DNA of 64,000 nucleotides from Thozetella sp. PMI_491 (taxonomy: Eukaryota > Ascomycota > Sordariomycetes > Chaetosphaeriales > Chaetosphaeriaceae): positions 1-64,000 of the forward strand of contig MU270066.1 of assembly GCA_021432635.1 (NCBI GenBank), given 5' to 3'. The notes beneath the pieces are model-generated. The model was given only the letters and a program-made list of their open reading frames with translations, was not told the origin of the DNA and made no database searches. Positions 44,324-56,499 of this stretch are shown here, in pieces (the first letter of the stretch is position 1; each line of letters starts with the position of its first letter). A program made the position numbers and the translations under genes.

Positions 44324-45563
44324 ATGGCGCTCGACAACTACTACCACAACAAGATCGAGGCTATGCAGCTGGAGATCCTCAAGGGCCAGGCCGTCCTCCG
44401 CCGACTCGAAGCACAGCGAAATGACTACAACTCGCGTGTGCGGTTACTAAGGGAAGAGCTGGGCCTGCTGCAGCAGCCCGGGTCGTACGTCGGCGAGGTT
44501 GTTAAAGTGATGGGCACGAAGAAGGTGCTCGTCAAGGTACATCCGGAGGGCAAATACGGTAAGATGCTGCTCACCACACGAAGAGAAAAAAAAGCCAGCA
44601 AGATGCTGACCACCGACCCCCCCTGTAGTCGTCGATGTTTCAGACGCCGTGGATATCACCAAGCTCACCGTCGGCAAGCGGGTGACGCTGCTCTCCGACT
44701 CGTACAAGCTCGAGAAGATCCTCCCCTCCTCGGTCGACCCGCTCGTCTCCCTCATGATGGTCGAGAAGGTGCCCGACAGCACCTACGACATGATCGGCGG
44801 TCTGGACCAGCAGATAAAAGAGATCAAGGAGGTGATCGAGCTCGGTCTCAAGCACCCCGAGCTCTTCGAGTCACTGGGTATCGCCCAGCCGAAGGGCGTG
44901 CTCCTCTACGGGCCACCGGGAACCGGAAAGACGCTGCTGGCGCGAGCTGTCGCCCATCACACCGACTGCAAGTTCATCCGCGTCTCGGGATCGGAGCTGG
45001 TGCAGAAGTACATCGGAGAGGGTAGCCGAATGGTGCGAGAGCTGTTCGTCATGGCGCGCGAACACGCGCCTTCCATCATCTTCATGGACGAGATCGACTC
45101 GATCGGTTCATCGCGAGTGGAAGGCTCCTCGGGCGGTGACTCTGAGGTGCAGCGGACCATGCTGGAGCTCCTCAACCAGCTGGACGGCTTCGAGCCTACC
45201 AAGAACATCAAGGTCATCATGGCAACCAACCGCCTCGACATCCTCGACCCCGCCCTCCTCCGGCCCGGTCGTATTGACCGCAAGATCGAGTTCCCGCCCC
45301 CGAGCGTCGAGGCTCGTGCCGACATTCTCCGCATCCACAGCCGCAAGATGAACCTGACGCGCGGCATCAACCTGACCAAGATCGCCGAGAAGATGAACGG
45401 GTGCTCCGGCGCCGAGCTGAAGGGTGTTTGCACGGAGTCGGGCATGTACGCTCTCCGCGAGCGCCGGGTCCACGTGACGCAGGAAGACTTCGAGCTAGCG
45501 ACAGCCAAGATCCTGAACAAGCACGACGACAAGGAGGTGTCGCTGGCCAAGCTCTGGCGCTAA
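44324..45563 (+). CDS. rpt6: 26S proteasome regulatory ATPase subunit Rpt6
   Basis: Two exons, 44324-44558 and 44629-45563, encode 389 residues, a normal Rpt6 length. The N-terminal 55 residues form a coiled coil ([20 protein letters not shown]) followed by an OB-fold region. The AAA+ core has Walker A GPPGTGKT at residues 173-180, Walker B IIFMDEID, the pore aromatic [26 protein letters not shown] with the arginine finger, and the sensor-2 region [13 protein letters not shown]. The string [28 protein letters not shown] is characteristic of Rpt6 (yeast Sug1). In the base of the 19S particle it unfolds ubiquitinated substrates and feeds them to the 20S core. The tail ends LAKLWR. Very high conservation makes the assignment secure. 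Confidence 0.97.
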
Positions 45564-46186
45564 TGGGCCCGGGGGTGGGCTGGCCGGGCTGGAAGGGTGT
45601 TGCGGTTTGCATCTGGGCCGTGCGATGCAAGATGGAGCAAAGAATCTCGGGATCTCGCACCCGCACGGCTCGTCTGGCCTGGGAATAGAGACTTGTAAAA
45701 TCGGCATGTACCAATACCAAGAGCAGGGCGGTTGGCAAGGCAATGAATAATGCAAGCGACGCGACGTCGTCTGTAGACCAAGATCGTAGCAACAACGTCT
45801 TGAAGGTCTTCTCTCGATGTACAGTTGTGTATGTGTTTAGGAAGTTACAGGCTCACTTGACGAAGCGCTTCATGAAAAGCAAGATTTGGTTTTCGGACCA
45901 CTGCCATGCTCTCATGTTCTTGATTGTACAGCCGAAGACCGTTGTCTATGTTACCCGGTACCAATGCTATATATCGCCCTGTGACCCCGACAAGCCAATG
46001 TTGTGTGCGAGCAAAGTTCGCGAAGCAATGTGTGTACTCCCTGTCCAGTAATGAACATCACCCAGCTCTGGCCATTGCGTGCTATGCGGTAACAAAGCGA
46101 AACCCGAATAATGCCGTTTCCTCTCCTCTCCTTACCCTCTCCTGTGTGCCGTGAATATGCTCCAGACTTGAAACCTTCCTGACAAC
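45564..46186. other. Convergent 3' spacer
   Basis: This lies between the 3' ends of Rpt6 and the phosphatase gene. Only short shadow frames are seen. Confidence 0.6.
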
Positions 46187-49100
46187 TCACACGGCCAGGC
46201 TTGAAGTCCTATTGTGCCTGCCGCGCCCACTGGCGGTACCAATCGCACCGCCGCGCTCCTGGAGCCGCCATACCCACTCGATGACGCTCTCGTAACACAG
46301 CACAAACTGACGTAGACTCTGGACCATGCTGAGTCGCTGGCCGCGGAAGTCCTCTACTGTCTGCGCGATTAGATCGACAGCATCATCACCCAGCCAGTTT
46401 GTGTCAATACCCTCTTCCTCGCTGAGCGAGCCCTCGTCTTCGTCCATCTTGACATCCCCGCCTGCCGCGGCGATGGATGCATCCATCGAGGCAACGGCGT
46501 CGATGGGGAATGACGGGGGGCCTTTGATAGTCGCGAGAGGCGAGATGGAATCGAAATCGTCGCTCATAGAGATGTCGCCCTCAGAATCCGTCTGTAGAGA
46601 GAGCGGCAGCCTCGCTCGGGCATCGTTCATCTCCTGCGCGATCCGCTGCTCTCGCGCGGCAATAATTCTGTTCGCTTCTTTGACTGCCTGCAGTCTCTGC
46701 CGCTTCAGCATGTCGATGACGCTGTCTACCGTGCAGAAGGCACCAGTTCGACCGCATCCTGCGGAGCAATGCACGAGCATTGGCCGGACATTTTCGTTCG
46801 GCTCAGGCGAATCATGCCAGCCCAGAGAGACGCCGTCCTTTTTCCTCGTGCCGGAACGCGGTCCTCTAGCCTTGCTTCCGGAGCCACTATAGTCTACCTC
46901 AGCGTTCGCAAATGGGCTGCTGCCCGGGAGCGAGTCTGACGCTGACGACAGCGTTCCTGGGAGGCCGGCGGGCAGAGCCGCTCGCTGCATGACGTTGGCA
47001 AGCTCGACGAGTGCAAGGAGGTGGCTAGGTTGGGCCGGAGCGCCGAAGTCGGGCCACGATGGATAGTGCAGATGCGTGATCTCGCGCATCGGAGCGAAGG
47101 GATACGCCGTGTGACTCAGTGCAAATTTGCGAATGATGACGTAGGGGGTCTCGCCGGCGCCAGACTGGGGCTGGTTGGGGGTCGGCGCGCTGCTCTCCAA
47201 GGTCGTCGTCGTGTTCGCTCGGCGCCGACCCATTTCCGCTGATGGGTTACCCCAGGGGTTCGAGTCCGGACGCACCGTGCCTCCCGACGAAGTGCTGGAG
47301 CTTGATGCTGACGAGGGACCTGAAGACTGGCTGGTGTTGGCACTCGAGCTGGACCGGTACTTGTCCATATCCAGCGACACCTTCTTCTCGGACAGCGAGC
47401 GCAGCTTAATAGGGCCGAATTCTTTACCATCCCAGTACGGGTGGCACTTCAGCTGGCCCCCCTCCGACTCTGCGGTGAGCATCACGATCACCCGGACGTC
47501 CTGGTCCCAGATCATCGACCAAAAGTCCTAGAATCTATGTTAGCTGTGATCTGGTGGAGCGAGTGAATCTCGGGGAGGAATAGGTTACCTCAAACGTCGC
47601 CGGCAGCGGACCCTGGCTGGCGATGTAGCGCTTATGGCTCCTGCTCGCCTGAATGTGGCTGGCATTTACGTAGTCACATGCGCCGGCGTCTCGGCCTTGT
47701 AGCCTCACGCGCGCGTGCTCAAATGGCAAGATGTCCTTGTACCGGTTCTTGCCTCCCTTTTCAATGCCGGACAGCTGCACCCTGGACGCCTCGGACAAAC
47801 CGCCCTTGATGTTCGGATTGAAGGATGAGTATGCGTCCTTCATCCGGGCTTGCTCAGCGAGCTCGATCTGCAGGAATTTGTCGGAGACAATCTTCCCCTT
47901 GTTGCTGGTGTCTCCGGCTTCCCTCAGCCAGCGGGGTAGACCCTCGGCGTTCAGCGTCGGAGGTAGCTTAACGTCCATCTGCCCGACGCCGTCAATCAGA
48001 TCCTGATTCTGCCTTATGTTGTTGAAGAAAGGATTCGTGCTGTTGCCGGCGTTGGGAAGCGAGACACCTCCTATGACAGGGGCAATGCTAGGCCGTCTAG
48101 CGCTCTGAGCCGACACCGCGCCACCTCCCAGCGCCAGGCCCGGGGCGGACGCCCCGGACGTGCGGTCGATGAACTGCGGGTGGGCGGCGGCGAAGGCTCT
48201 AAATCCGCCGCGCAAAATGTTGATTGAACCGGCGTAGCCCTCGGTCGTGAACTTCTTAAGCATGTTCATTCCGGACGTCGCGTCCCGCCTCTCCGAGGAC
48301 GCGGCATCGTAGACGACCAGGTAGCTTGCCTTGCTCCACTTTGCGAACTTCTCCCGGTCCTGATCCGACTGGAACGTCTGCTGCAGCTTCTGCAAGTTAA
48401 ACGTCGGTCGCTTAAGCAGTGTAGTGGGAACGCAAAAATTCAGCGCTCCCACTATCCTGGACTCGGCATACTGCGGAGAGACGCGCAGGTCTAACAGCAG
48501 GACATCATCTGCGTTCCCCTTTTCCAAGAGCTCCTTGAGCTCAGCGGGTGCCATCATGGCAGGACCACCGCTTTCTAGCTTCAGCGGCACGGTGTCAGCT
48601 CGCGGCTTCATGTTGAGACCAGTGAGCTTCGGCTCGGCGTTGTCTGGGATCAATGAGAGGCGCGGATGCCTATCATCGATCTTGGTCAAATTGAGTCTCT
48701 TCTGATCCGGCGCGGTGAATGGGCCCTCAAAGTTGGCAGGGGATTCGAACCTCCCAATGCTGAGGAACGAAGGGGGGTTAAGTGAGGCTTCTGAGTTGCG
48801 CTTGGAGTCCCCAGACACATAGGCGGAGTCGTGCAGGCTGTCCGCGTCGGCATCTAGCTTGGGATTGCCTCCATCTGCGAGCTTTGAGCCGGGCCTTGCC
48901 GCTCCCGGCACCCTGGAGAGCGACGTCTCGGATGCATTGCTGTCGTGCGTGTGCCACCGGGGCGGCCGTGGCCGCTGGAGCGCAGACGGTGTCGAAGCGG
49001 TGGGAATCGTGATAGCTCCAACGCCGCCGAAGTGCGACGTGGAGAGGTTGAACCCGCCGCGGCCCCTGTTCAGATCCACCTGCCTCCGGAAGGCCTCGAA

Positions 49101-49505
49101 CTCGGGGTTCGCATCCAAGGGCAATTGTTTCGGGATCGCGGCGCCGAAGGACTTGACGGACGAGGTCGGAGGGCTCCAGTTGTCGCGCGGTAGCACGCCT
49201 GAGTCTCTCGGGTCGGCGATAGGCTCGACGGCCAAGCCGAAGTAGTTGGGGCTCGGTGTCCGGGCCTCCTGGCCGGTGACGCGGGTAACGCCCGGCGAAA
49301 GCTTGGGTGGGTACGTCTGGCCGACAGAATGAGGCATCCTCGGGGAGCCCATCGGCGAGTTGGACATGTTGACGGGGAAGAAGGTCTGCGAGTTGGATCG
49401 GGAGTGGGAGGCGCGCGAGGGCGACGAGGCTGGCTGGGATCGACCGGGCGTCTTCATCGTGTAATAGGACGTCCGGTCACTGCTTCTTTGCTCCGGGGGC
49501 ATCAT
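46187..49505 (-). CDS. Rhodanese-protein tyrosine phosphatase, Pyp1/Ptp2-3 type
   Basis: Two minus-strand exons, 49505-47589 and 47527-46187, encode 1085 residues; the intron has GTAACC, CTAAC and TCTAG sites. Residues 1-310 are disordered and Ser/Pro-rich. A rhodanese-like domain spans about 325-440 (DDVLLLDLRVSPQYAESRI, SINILRGGFRAF). Its active-site loop reads YDAASSERRDA without the Cys, so it is probably a docking module, as in MAP kinase phosphatases. The tyrosine phosphatase domain has KNRYKDILPFEHARV, the YVNAS loop, the WPDFGAP loop (D799) and the P-loop HCSAGCGRTG with catalytic C893. Ser-rich inserts split the domain before the WPD loop and again before the P-loop, and an acidic insert follows it. 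Yeast and fission yeast relatives dephosphorylate stress MAP kinases, the likely role here. Confidence 0.9.
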
Positions 49506-52500
49506 TGCTGCACAGGAATCACACGGAATAGGGATGCGCAGTAATGCCTTGGACGATGCACTCCCTTTTCATAAGCCTGCCATCTTGTCCCGCCAGGTCG
49601 GCTTGAGTTGAGGGTAGAGCTGTCGCGTGATGTTCCAAACACAGGGAAAACCGCAGATGCTGTTCAAACGTGGAAGAAAAAGGGAGGGACAAGAAGGCGG
49701 GCCAGCCCTGACGAAGTAACGAAACAACAAACAAGGCGATGGTCGAGGTTCGCCGGGCACCTGCGTGGGTGCGTTACGAGTCGAGGCCGATGGATACTAG
49801 CAGGAAAGTTCCAAGGAACTTGGCAGTTTGCCTGCTGCGGTCTTGAGGCGAGGCAGCACTGGAGTGGAGCACTTATTGGGTGACTGCGGCGACGTCGGCA
49901 GCGTTTCGGCCTTGATTAGGGGGTTCCCTGCGGCAAGCTTGGGGGCCCTCTTAGAAGGGGAATTTAAAATAAAAATAAACCGGAGGTGTCGTCGGGGGGG
50001 TGTTGGACGGTCGGTGTCAGGAGGGGTCCAATGACGGGCGCCAGGGGTTTTTAAAAGGGTGGAGGAGTCAGTAGTAGAGTCAGTAATAGGTGGTGGTGGG
50101 CGGGAGGTTCGAGCAGGTTCGTTCGCCAGGGGCGAATCCAAACAGGGACAGTAGTGTACAGTGGCTCGAGGTGCCTTGGGGGTTCGCCCAGGCGCTGGTC
50201 AGCCGTTGTGTCCGCGAGGCGGCTTTAGGGGGGAAATTGTGGAAGAGCAGGCGGTCGGTCGGACCTGAAAGGGGAAAGAAGAGGAAGGGAAAAAGAAAGT
50301 AAAAAACAGGGCAGAGGGGGGGATGGCGATGCCTGGGGTCTAAAGTGTATCCTGGTCCCCGAAATGGAAATCTCGGGAAGCAGCAAGACCTCAGCCGTCT
50401 TCACCGGTGCGATCGGGCTGGCGCTTCCTTGCTGCTCTAAATGGATGGCAAAGACACATGCACTGTACGACGACGATATGACGGGGCCGGACAAGGGGGG
50501 TGGGTAGCGGAGAGGGGATGGTTTTGGGGGGGATGCACGCTGGGTGGGTCTGAGTTGGTAAATGACATGGGAGAGGGGGGTGAATGGGGGGAGTGGGGGG
50601 GAAAGAGCTGGGTCCTGATGTCAAAAGGTTACGGAGTGCTTGAGGATGGGAATGATCTGCAGCAGCAGAATGGAGGGCGCATGGGAGGCGAATATTGGTC
50701 CCTGACTTCATCGCGTGGAGCTGAAGCACGCCGGAGCACACCAGACAGCAGGAGCATCCTGGCCGCCGTGACGCCCTAACCGTTGGGCGGTCTGCCACTG
50801 CCCATCCGGCACTAAAATGGACTGAATCGGCGGGCCTAGAATGCCAGATCTTCACCTCCTCCTCGCCTCTGCATTTGCTCGTCGTCTCGTTGGCCAATTT
50901 GCGCCATTGCGCATCTCCGTGATCAACCCTCCCTCAAGCCTCCCCGGACCCCTTCTTCCTCGCCCCTCCCCACTTCTACCCTCCTCCTCCTCCTGCCAGC
51001 GCCCATCCCACGCAGTTCCCCTCTACTTCACCCCCTCCCTTTCCCAAACCCGACCGTGCCGCCCGATCCCACCTCCAAAAACGGAAAAACAGCGTGCTGT
51101 CGCAGAGGAACCAAGGCGCCCGGGGCGAGGCAGCCGAGGTGGAGGGCGTCCAGGCGATGGTGGTGTGTGAGGGGGGCGGCGCCCGATGGTGCGTTCGCTC
51201 TCCCTAACGAGGGTGCCTGCGCAGATAGCGGCGGTGCAAGGGCGGGAACTGTTAGGGGATGGATCATGGGGCTCTCCCGAAAACTCGGTTCTTCTCATCA
51301 GTGTCGTCATAATGCTTGGCCCCGGTGGTGCCACAGCAGCCCTCACGATGGCGTGGCTTGGGCCTGGCCCGGCCCATAAGGCCATGGCGTTTCGAGCAAA
51401 GCATGGAACGCATCGCGAAAGGGGGAGGCAGCATGTATCGTTTTCCTGCGACACTGCCCCATCCGCCTTCAACAATCCTCTCTCGACTATGGCTTCCTCT
51501 CCTCCTTCTTCTTCTCCTCGGTCTGCCGCCTCCACGCCCCTCCGCCTCCCCCCTTCTCTTCCCGCCTGGGCGCCTCCTGGTCTCTGTGTGGCTTGTGGCC
51601 AGGCTAGTGGTACCGAGACGCCCAATCCTCCCTAGCATTACGCCTGCCGGGCACCTGTCACCGCCAGAGGCTGTGTCACTCTGAGCGAATTCAGCCGAGA
51701 GCTGCAGTGGCCCGTTCGCAAAGGCTGCGCGCTAAAGCATGTGGCGCTAGAACAACGTCATTACTGTCATTGTGACGAGAGAGCGAGAGAGCGAGAACAC
51801 TACTCGGAGACACTCCCGACTCGGGAGAGACACATTGACCACGCCCGTACACTGGATTTTGTATTCGCATGCGCATCTAGGCTCGGGCAATCGAGACATA
51901 GGCGCGGCCCGGGAGGACCGGTGTGGCTACTCCGTAAGGGAAAGTGATCTATTGCCGCCGGCATCTCCAAAGTTGGCCCGCCATGGCCATGGCTGGCATG
52001 GACGATCCTCGCCTTCCTGCCCGTGATCGCCGAACCGTCAAGAATGGGCAATCCATAATTCCCCATCTCAGTTCCTCCATCCAGCCGAGGATTTTGTGCT
52101 TAAAAAAGCAAAACATAGAAACCCGGGCGAGGAATTGAGACAGGGAAATCCCGCTGTAGCCTCCTCCAGCCTGGGTGCTTCCTGTTTACCCTCACCTGCT
52201 CCCATTGGAGAAGTTATGCGTGTGATCTGATCCTGACCAAGGTGTAGGGCTTTTTCCCGAACTAAAAAATCAGGGTCCTGTCCCAACCCCGCCCCTAGCA
52301 CCGGTTCTCTTCCCTGTCGCGTTTCCTTTCCCATGCCCCGTCGCCTCCCCTCCATGTTTGTAATGGCTGCAAACCTGGAACCCTCATGTTCCCTTTTGTA
52401 ACCGTCGAGCGGTACCTGCCTATCTGCCTGACGATTCCTGCCCGTTCCTGGCTCCCATCGATCTGCGTGAACGTGCTCTTTGGCTGGCCAAGTGGCTAGC

Positions 52501-53632
52501 ACCTGGCGTTTAAGACGACGGCTGCTTCAGCCCTGACCCCTCGTCCGAACAATGGTCACTCACAGTCGGCCCAGCTGGTGCAGTACCGTCGCGAGCCCTA
52601 ATCCTGGCCGGCCTAGCCCCGCCGAAACTGTGGCCGACTACGTCCTTGGTAAGCAAGACCAAGTCAGATGACGCTATCCATGCCCGGTCCGCCCCCCACC
52701 ACTTTAGCGAACCCCGGCTGCACGCGACTTCGGCGATGGGGTGAGCATGCCGTCATCTGGGGGTCTAGAACCTCTAGGACCGGCATCTGCTTCCGTTCGG
52801 AAACACCAGTCACCCATCATGCCCCTATAGTGTCCGTTGGAGGGGGGCAAGCCACGGTCGTGGCGCCCGATCGGTACGCCGGTGTCACATAGCCCGATAC
52901 CTCTGGGGGCCAGACTACGTTGAACGTCGAACGTCGACAGAGCTGAGGCCGACGGACGTTTCCGCGCACAGTCATCGACTAGTTTATTCGAACCGTGATA
53001 TGCCTCCAGCCCTGTAAGGCGCGTAAGGCGTGATGCTACCGCCTATGTCCACCATGTATATCTGTACATACCTACTCCCTAACCTCAATCCACCCCTCCC
53101 GTAGGGTACATCTCCGCGGGGCATCCTGCCAACTGGCCCTGGCCCCTTTAATGCGAATGCCATGAATACATATTTAATGACTGGTCACACTTTTGGTATC
53201 CGAACTACGATCCACTACAAAGACTCGGCAATCGGATCTTGCTTATTATATAAAAATTTAGTAGAGGCGATGGTCGAAAGAGTGCTCTCTTGGGGGCCGA
53301 GCCGTTCTGGTGGTAAAGCACTCGGAGGGGGAGCCTCGGCATCGGTAGACCAGGCTCTCTGATTTCGGCATATCTGCTGCGGGGACGGCTTCGTGCCTGG
53401 TCTTCGGCCCGGGGTGCATCTCGCCCTTAACGCCACTCAAAAACATTGAGACTGCTAGACGCTCCAGACAGGCTCAAGTAGGCAAGAAACATAGAGAAAC
53501 CCCCCTAACTGCATCCTGTGAAAACTCTCTAAGTCGTCTATGTTCAAGCCAGGGCGTGGAGTTGCCAATTGATCATTGATCACGCCCTCATACCCGCCGG
53601 GACCGGATCTCTGCTAGGCAAAGCCGCCCGCC
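49506..53632. other. Long divergent intergenic region
   Basis: This 4.1 kb region lies between the phosphatase (-) and the thioesterase (+). The left part (50270-50600) is strongly G-rich on the plus strand, a pyrimidine tract on the phosphatase leader strand. C/T-rich plus-strand tracts lie at 50930-51060 and 51450-51560. A weak two-exon frame (52552-52648 and 52708-52892, 93 codons, GTAAGC donor, TTTAG acceptor) has no recognisable motif. No firm gene is seen, but a missed gene or a noncoding transcript is possible. Confidence 0.45.
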
Positions 53633-54554
53633 ATGGCCGCTGCATCTAGGGCAGAGGCGATTGCCGGCGTCCAGGCGATATTTGACAGGTATTACTTTTG
53701 AGACCCGTTCCTTGCCTACTTTCACAGTCTGTGGTAGTATTTGCTAGGGTCTTGTCCCCAAGTATGCTGCTTCGTGACCGACTCCCGACCCCAGTTTATC
53801 CCACCGGCACCTCCATGTTAGTCGGCTCGCTTGCTTACAGTCGAGAGCAGATACTGGCTCCTCGTGGCCAAGGAGAACTTCAATGGCTTTGATAACCAAC
53901 TCATGGCCGATGTAAAAATCATCGACGCCTCCATCGGCCCGCCGTCCAGCAGCAGCCCCGACCAGCCGCTCTCGCCCCCGGCTGTAATATCGTCAGCCAC
54001 ATTCTCGCTCATCATATCCCCAACATACTCCAACCTCAATGGAGTTATGCATGGCGGTGCCGCTGGTGTCATCTTCGATATGTGCACCACGTCAGCGCTG
54101 GGTCCTGTTGCCAGGCCTGGATACTGGGAGTGAGTTCCGCCAATCCTCTCGCTGTACTGGCGGAGCTTGCTTCTAACCACAGCAAACCCGGCAGCTTCCT
54201 CGGGGGCGTGACGCGGAGTTTAAATATTAGCTATCTAAAGGCCGTGCCCGTAGGTGAGTTACACCTCGACTCTCCAACCCGGATCTATTGCACCGGGGCT
54301 AGCCTGTAGCTTGACGTACGGAACCTGGCTGACACGCCGCAGGAACTAAGGTACATCTGCACTCCCAGGTCTACCAGATCGGGAGAACGATGGCATACAT
54401 CAAGGGCTGGATGACGAGCGAAGACGGCAAGACAGTGTACTGCACGTGTGACCATCACAAGGTAGGGGTCCCTAGCCGCAAGGCTCACATGGACGTCAAG
54501 GTCCCTTGGGACGAACAGTTTGCGGGCGGCAATAGCAACAAGCCCAAGATATAA
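53633..54554 (+). CDS. Hotdog-fold thioesterase (PaaI/ACOT13-like)
   Basis: Four exons, 53633-53688, 53851-54129, 54183-54253 and 54343-54554, encode 205 residues with phases that all match. The ATG sits in GCCATGG. For exon 2 I used the second AG of TACAG-TCGAGAGCAG, because only it continues the frame into YWLLVAKENF. The hotdog signature is NGVMHGGAAGVIFDM (H86, G87, G88, D95), the helix of PaaI and ACOT13-type acyl-CoA thioesterases. It is followed by GGVTRSLNISYLKAVPVG and VYQIGRTMAYIKGWM, the two central strands. These enzymes hydrolyse acyl-CoA thioesters as dimers or tetramers. A Ser/Pro insert (GPPSSSSPDQPLSPP) lengthens a loop before the helix. No targeting signal is clear; the substrate is unknown. 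Confidence 0.85.
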
Positions 54555-54895
54555 CGATACAGGCGTCCGGTGCGGGAGCCGTGTATATAGAGAGGTGTAT
54601 AGATCTGTGTCATACTCAGTACATGTGCTCAGTGGCGATGCCCCAAGCTTCTTCTATACACGGCATGCAAGTGCTATCCACGCCCACCTCCCCCAGGCCC
54701 TCCCCACACGCAATGCTCCTCCCTGCCATGAAAACGCCGTGAAAATGCGAAAACGTGCCGAAGACCGCCCGGTGACCCCCTAACCGCAGCCAGTTGTCTA
54801 GTCATCCCAGGCGTAAGTTCCATCGTGTCCCTCGTATTCCGAGTCCCAATCCCCGGGGTATCCAGACTTTATCATCGTAAGGCCTACAGTCAACC
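54555..54895. other. Convergent 3' spacer
   Basis: 341 bases separate the 3' ends of the thioesterase and the small membrane protein. Nothing else is seen. Confidence 0.6.
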
Positions 54896-55420
54896 TTATA
54901 ATCGGATATAGACGTCAAGACAGTCGATCCGCCATTCCCTCTTGCCCAACAAGCTCCTCAGCCACTCCATCCCAAGACCGGTCCACTCTGCCCTTGTCCT
55001 AGAGAGTTGCTCCGTGGCAGCGTTCATCAGCACGCTGGCCGTCGTGTTGACCATCTCCACGACGGCTGCCGTCGCCGTCTCGTTCAGGTCCGCGGTTGTG
55101 GTGGCATTTTCCGCGGCGCTCGAGCTCCAGTCCACAACGCTGAGATAGCTCGCACCCGGCCTCGGGAGGAACCAGTTACTGCTGAAGTCGAAGAAGCATC
55201 GGTCCGACCAGTTGCACGATGTGAGGAACAAAATTAAGAGCAGGAATGAGCAGTATACGCATGGCCGGTTGAGGAAGTAGGTGCAGACGAAGAAGAGGAA
55301 GATGAAGGCTGGCGACGCGTTGGTCGGGATGAAGAGGAGGGGAAGCCAGCTGGAACATAGGTTAGGGTCGCAGATGTGTTGCAGGTATTGGAGGGAGGCT
55401 CACCTGCGAAGACAAAACAT
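54896..55420 (-). CDS. Small membrane protein, unknown function
   Basis: I infer two minus-strand exons, 55420-55404 and 55349-54896, giving 156 residues; the intron has GTGAGC, CTAAC and TCCAG sites. The start MFCLR is the only ATG in the short first exon, and a further upstream exon is possible. Residues 6-60 hold two adjacent hydrophobic segments (WLPLLFIP, AFIFLFFVCTYFL, CVYCSFLLLILFLTS). Then comes NWSDRCFFDFSSNWFLPRPGASY and a polar region with alanine- and threonine-rich helices. The C-terminus (WLRSLLGKREWRIDCLDVY) looks amphipathic. Several NxT/S sites suggest the polar part may be luminal or outside. The family is unknown to me. The clean splice fit and membrane pattern support a real gene. 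Confidence 0.6.
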
Positions 55421-56499
55421 ATTGGGCACGTGGTGGGGTGCGTGTTCAGCAGCCGAGCTGTCAGGAATATGGCGTCGCGCGAGGCTTTAGGGTTACGTGC
55501 AGGGTTGTTGTCCGGTTCGAGTGGCAGGCAGCCGGCCCATGTAGAACACGACGGGCCCCGAAACAACCGAAACAACTCTAGTATACGCCTCGTAGGAAAT
55601 GGGAAGAGTCTGTAAGTCGTCGTGTGAGGAGCAATAGACTGGATCGAGGCTCGGAGCCGAAGAGGGCGATGGAATCGCGCCGATCTGCGGCGATCCGGTG
55701 GGACAGGTAAGTGAGCACCCGTCGTCGCCTGAGCACCTTTGGAGAGCTCTCTGAGCGATCGCGCAGCTGCGAGAGTTCGCTAGATGCTGGAAGTTGGGGC
55801 GGGATGCGGGCAGCAGGATGGAGACAGCGAAGAGCCGCTTTGTCAGTGACGGGGTCGAGTGCCGCGAGGTGGAGCGATGAGCTGGAGGCTTTTCAGGATC
55901 CTCGTCGCCTTGTGGTTATGTAATGGGTCTCGAATGGGCAAGGTCCGAGGACAGCTTGGTAATTTGGGGAAGGGGCGTTGCGGAGCCTACGGGACTAATC
56001 GCACTGTGGCTGCGCTCTGACTGCTGCTCGAGCTCGTGTGCAGAGTGCAGCAGCGCAAAGCTGAGCTGGTTTTTTTTTTTGGTGAGAGCGCGCCGGGCCG
56101 CTCTGTAAAATTGCCCCGCGGCTTCCCCAAGCTCGGGCCAGGTGTTGGCGTTGCAGCCCAGCCACTCAGTTGGCTCCACGACAAAGATGCATGTCGGCCC
56201 AGTGAGGTTGCTTAACCAAAATCTCAAATTTTCCTGCGCCTGCCACCTTCACCGTCCCTCAAACTCCCCCATCTCCATCCCGACCAATTCACCTATCCTC
56301 TTTCCTTTCGCAGGGCGCTCCTCCAAGGATTTTGCTTGAGGACGCCAGGGATCCTGGCCCTCTCGACTGTCCTCTCGCGTCCCTTCGCCTACCTGCGACC
56401 GATTGCTCCCGAGCTCCAACCTCCTCGACCTCTAGAGATTCGTCAATCTGCTCGGCGGCACGCCAACCCGCCAGCCATCACGAGCACTCCCCCAGCGGC
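55421..56499. promoter_or_regulatory. Divergent promoter region
   Basis: The promoters of the small membrane protein (-) and the EDC4-like gene (+) share this 1.08 kb. C/T-rich sequence at 56220-56330 fits the leader of the plus-strand gene. The frame of the latter is open back to 56332 but without an ATG before 56500. Confidence 0.5.

Noticed and set aside
51186-51635. 149-codon plus-strand frame ending in a CxxC motif
   Set aside because: It lies in C/T-rich promoter-like sequence with equally long frames on the other strand, and its composition is low-complexity.
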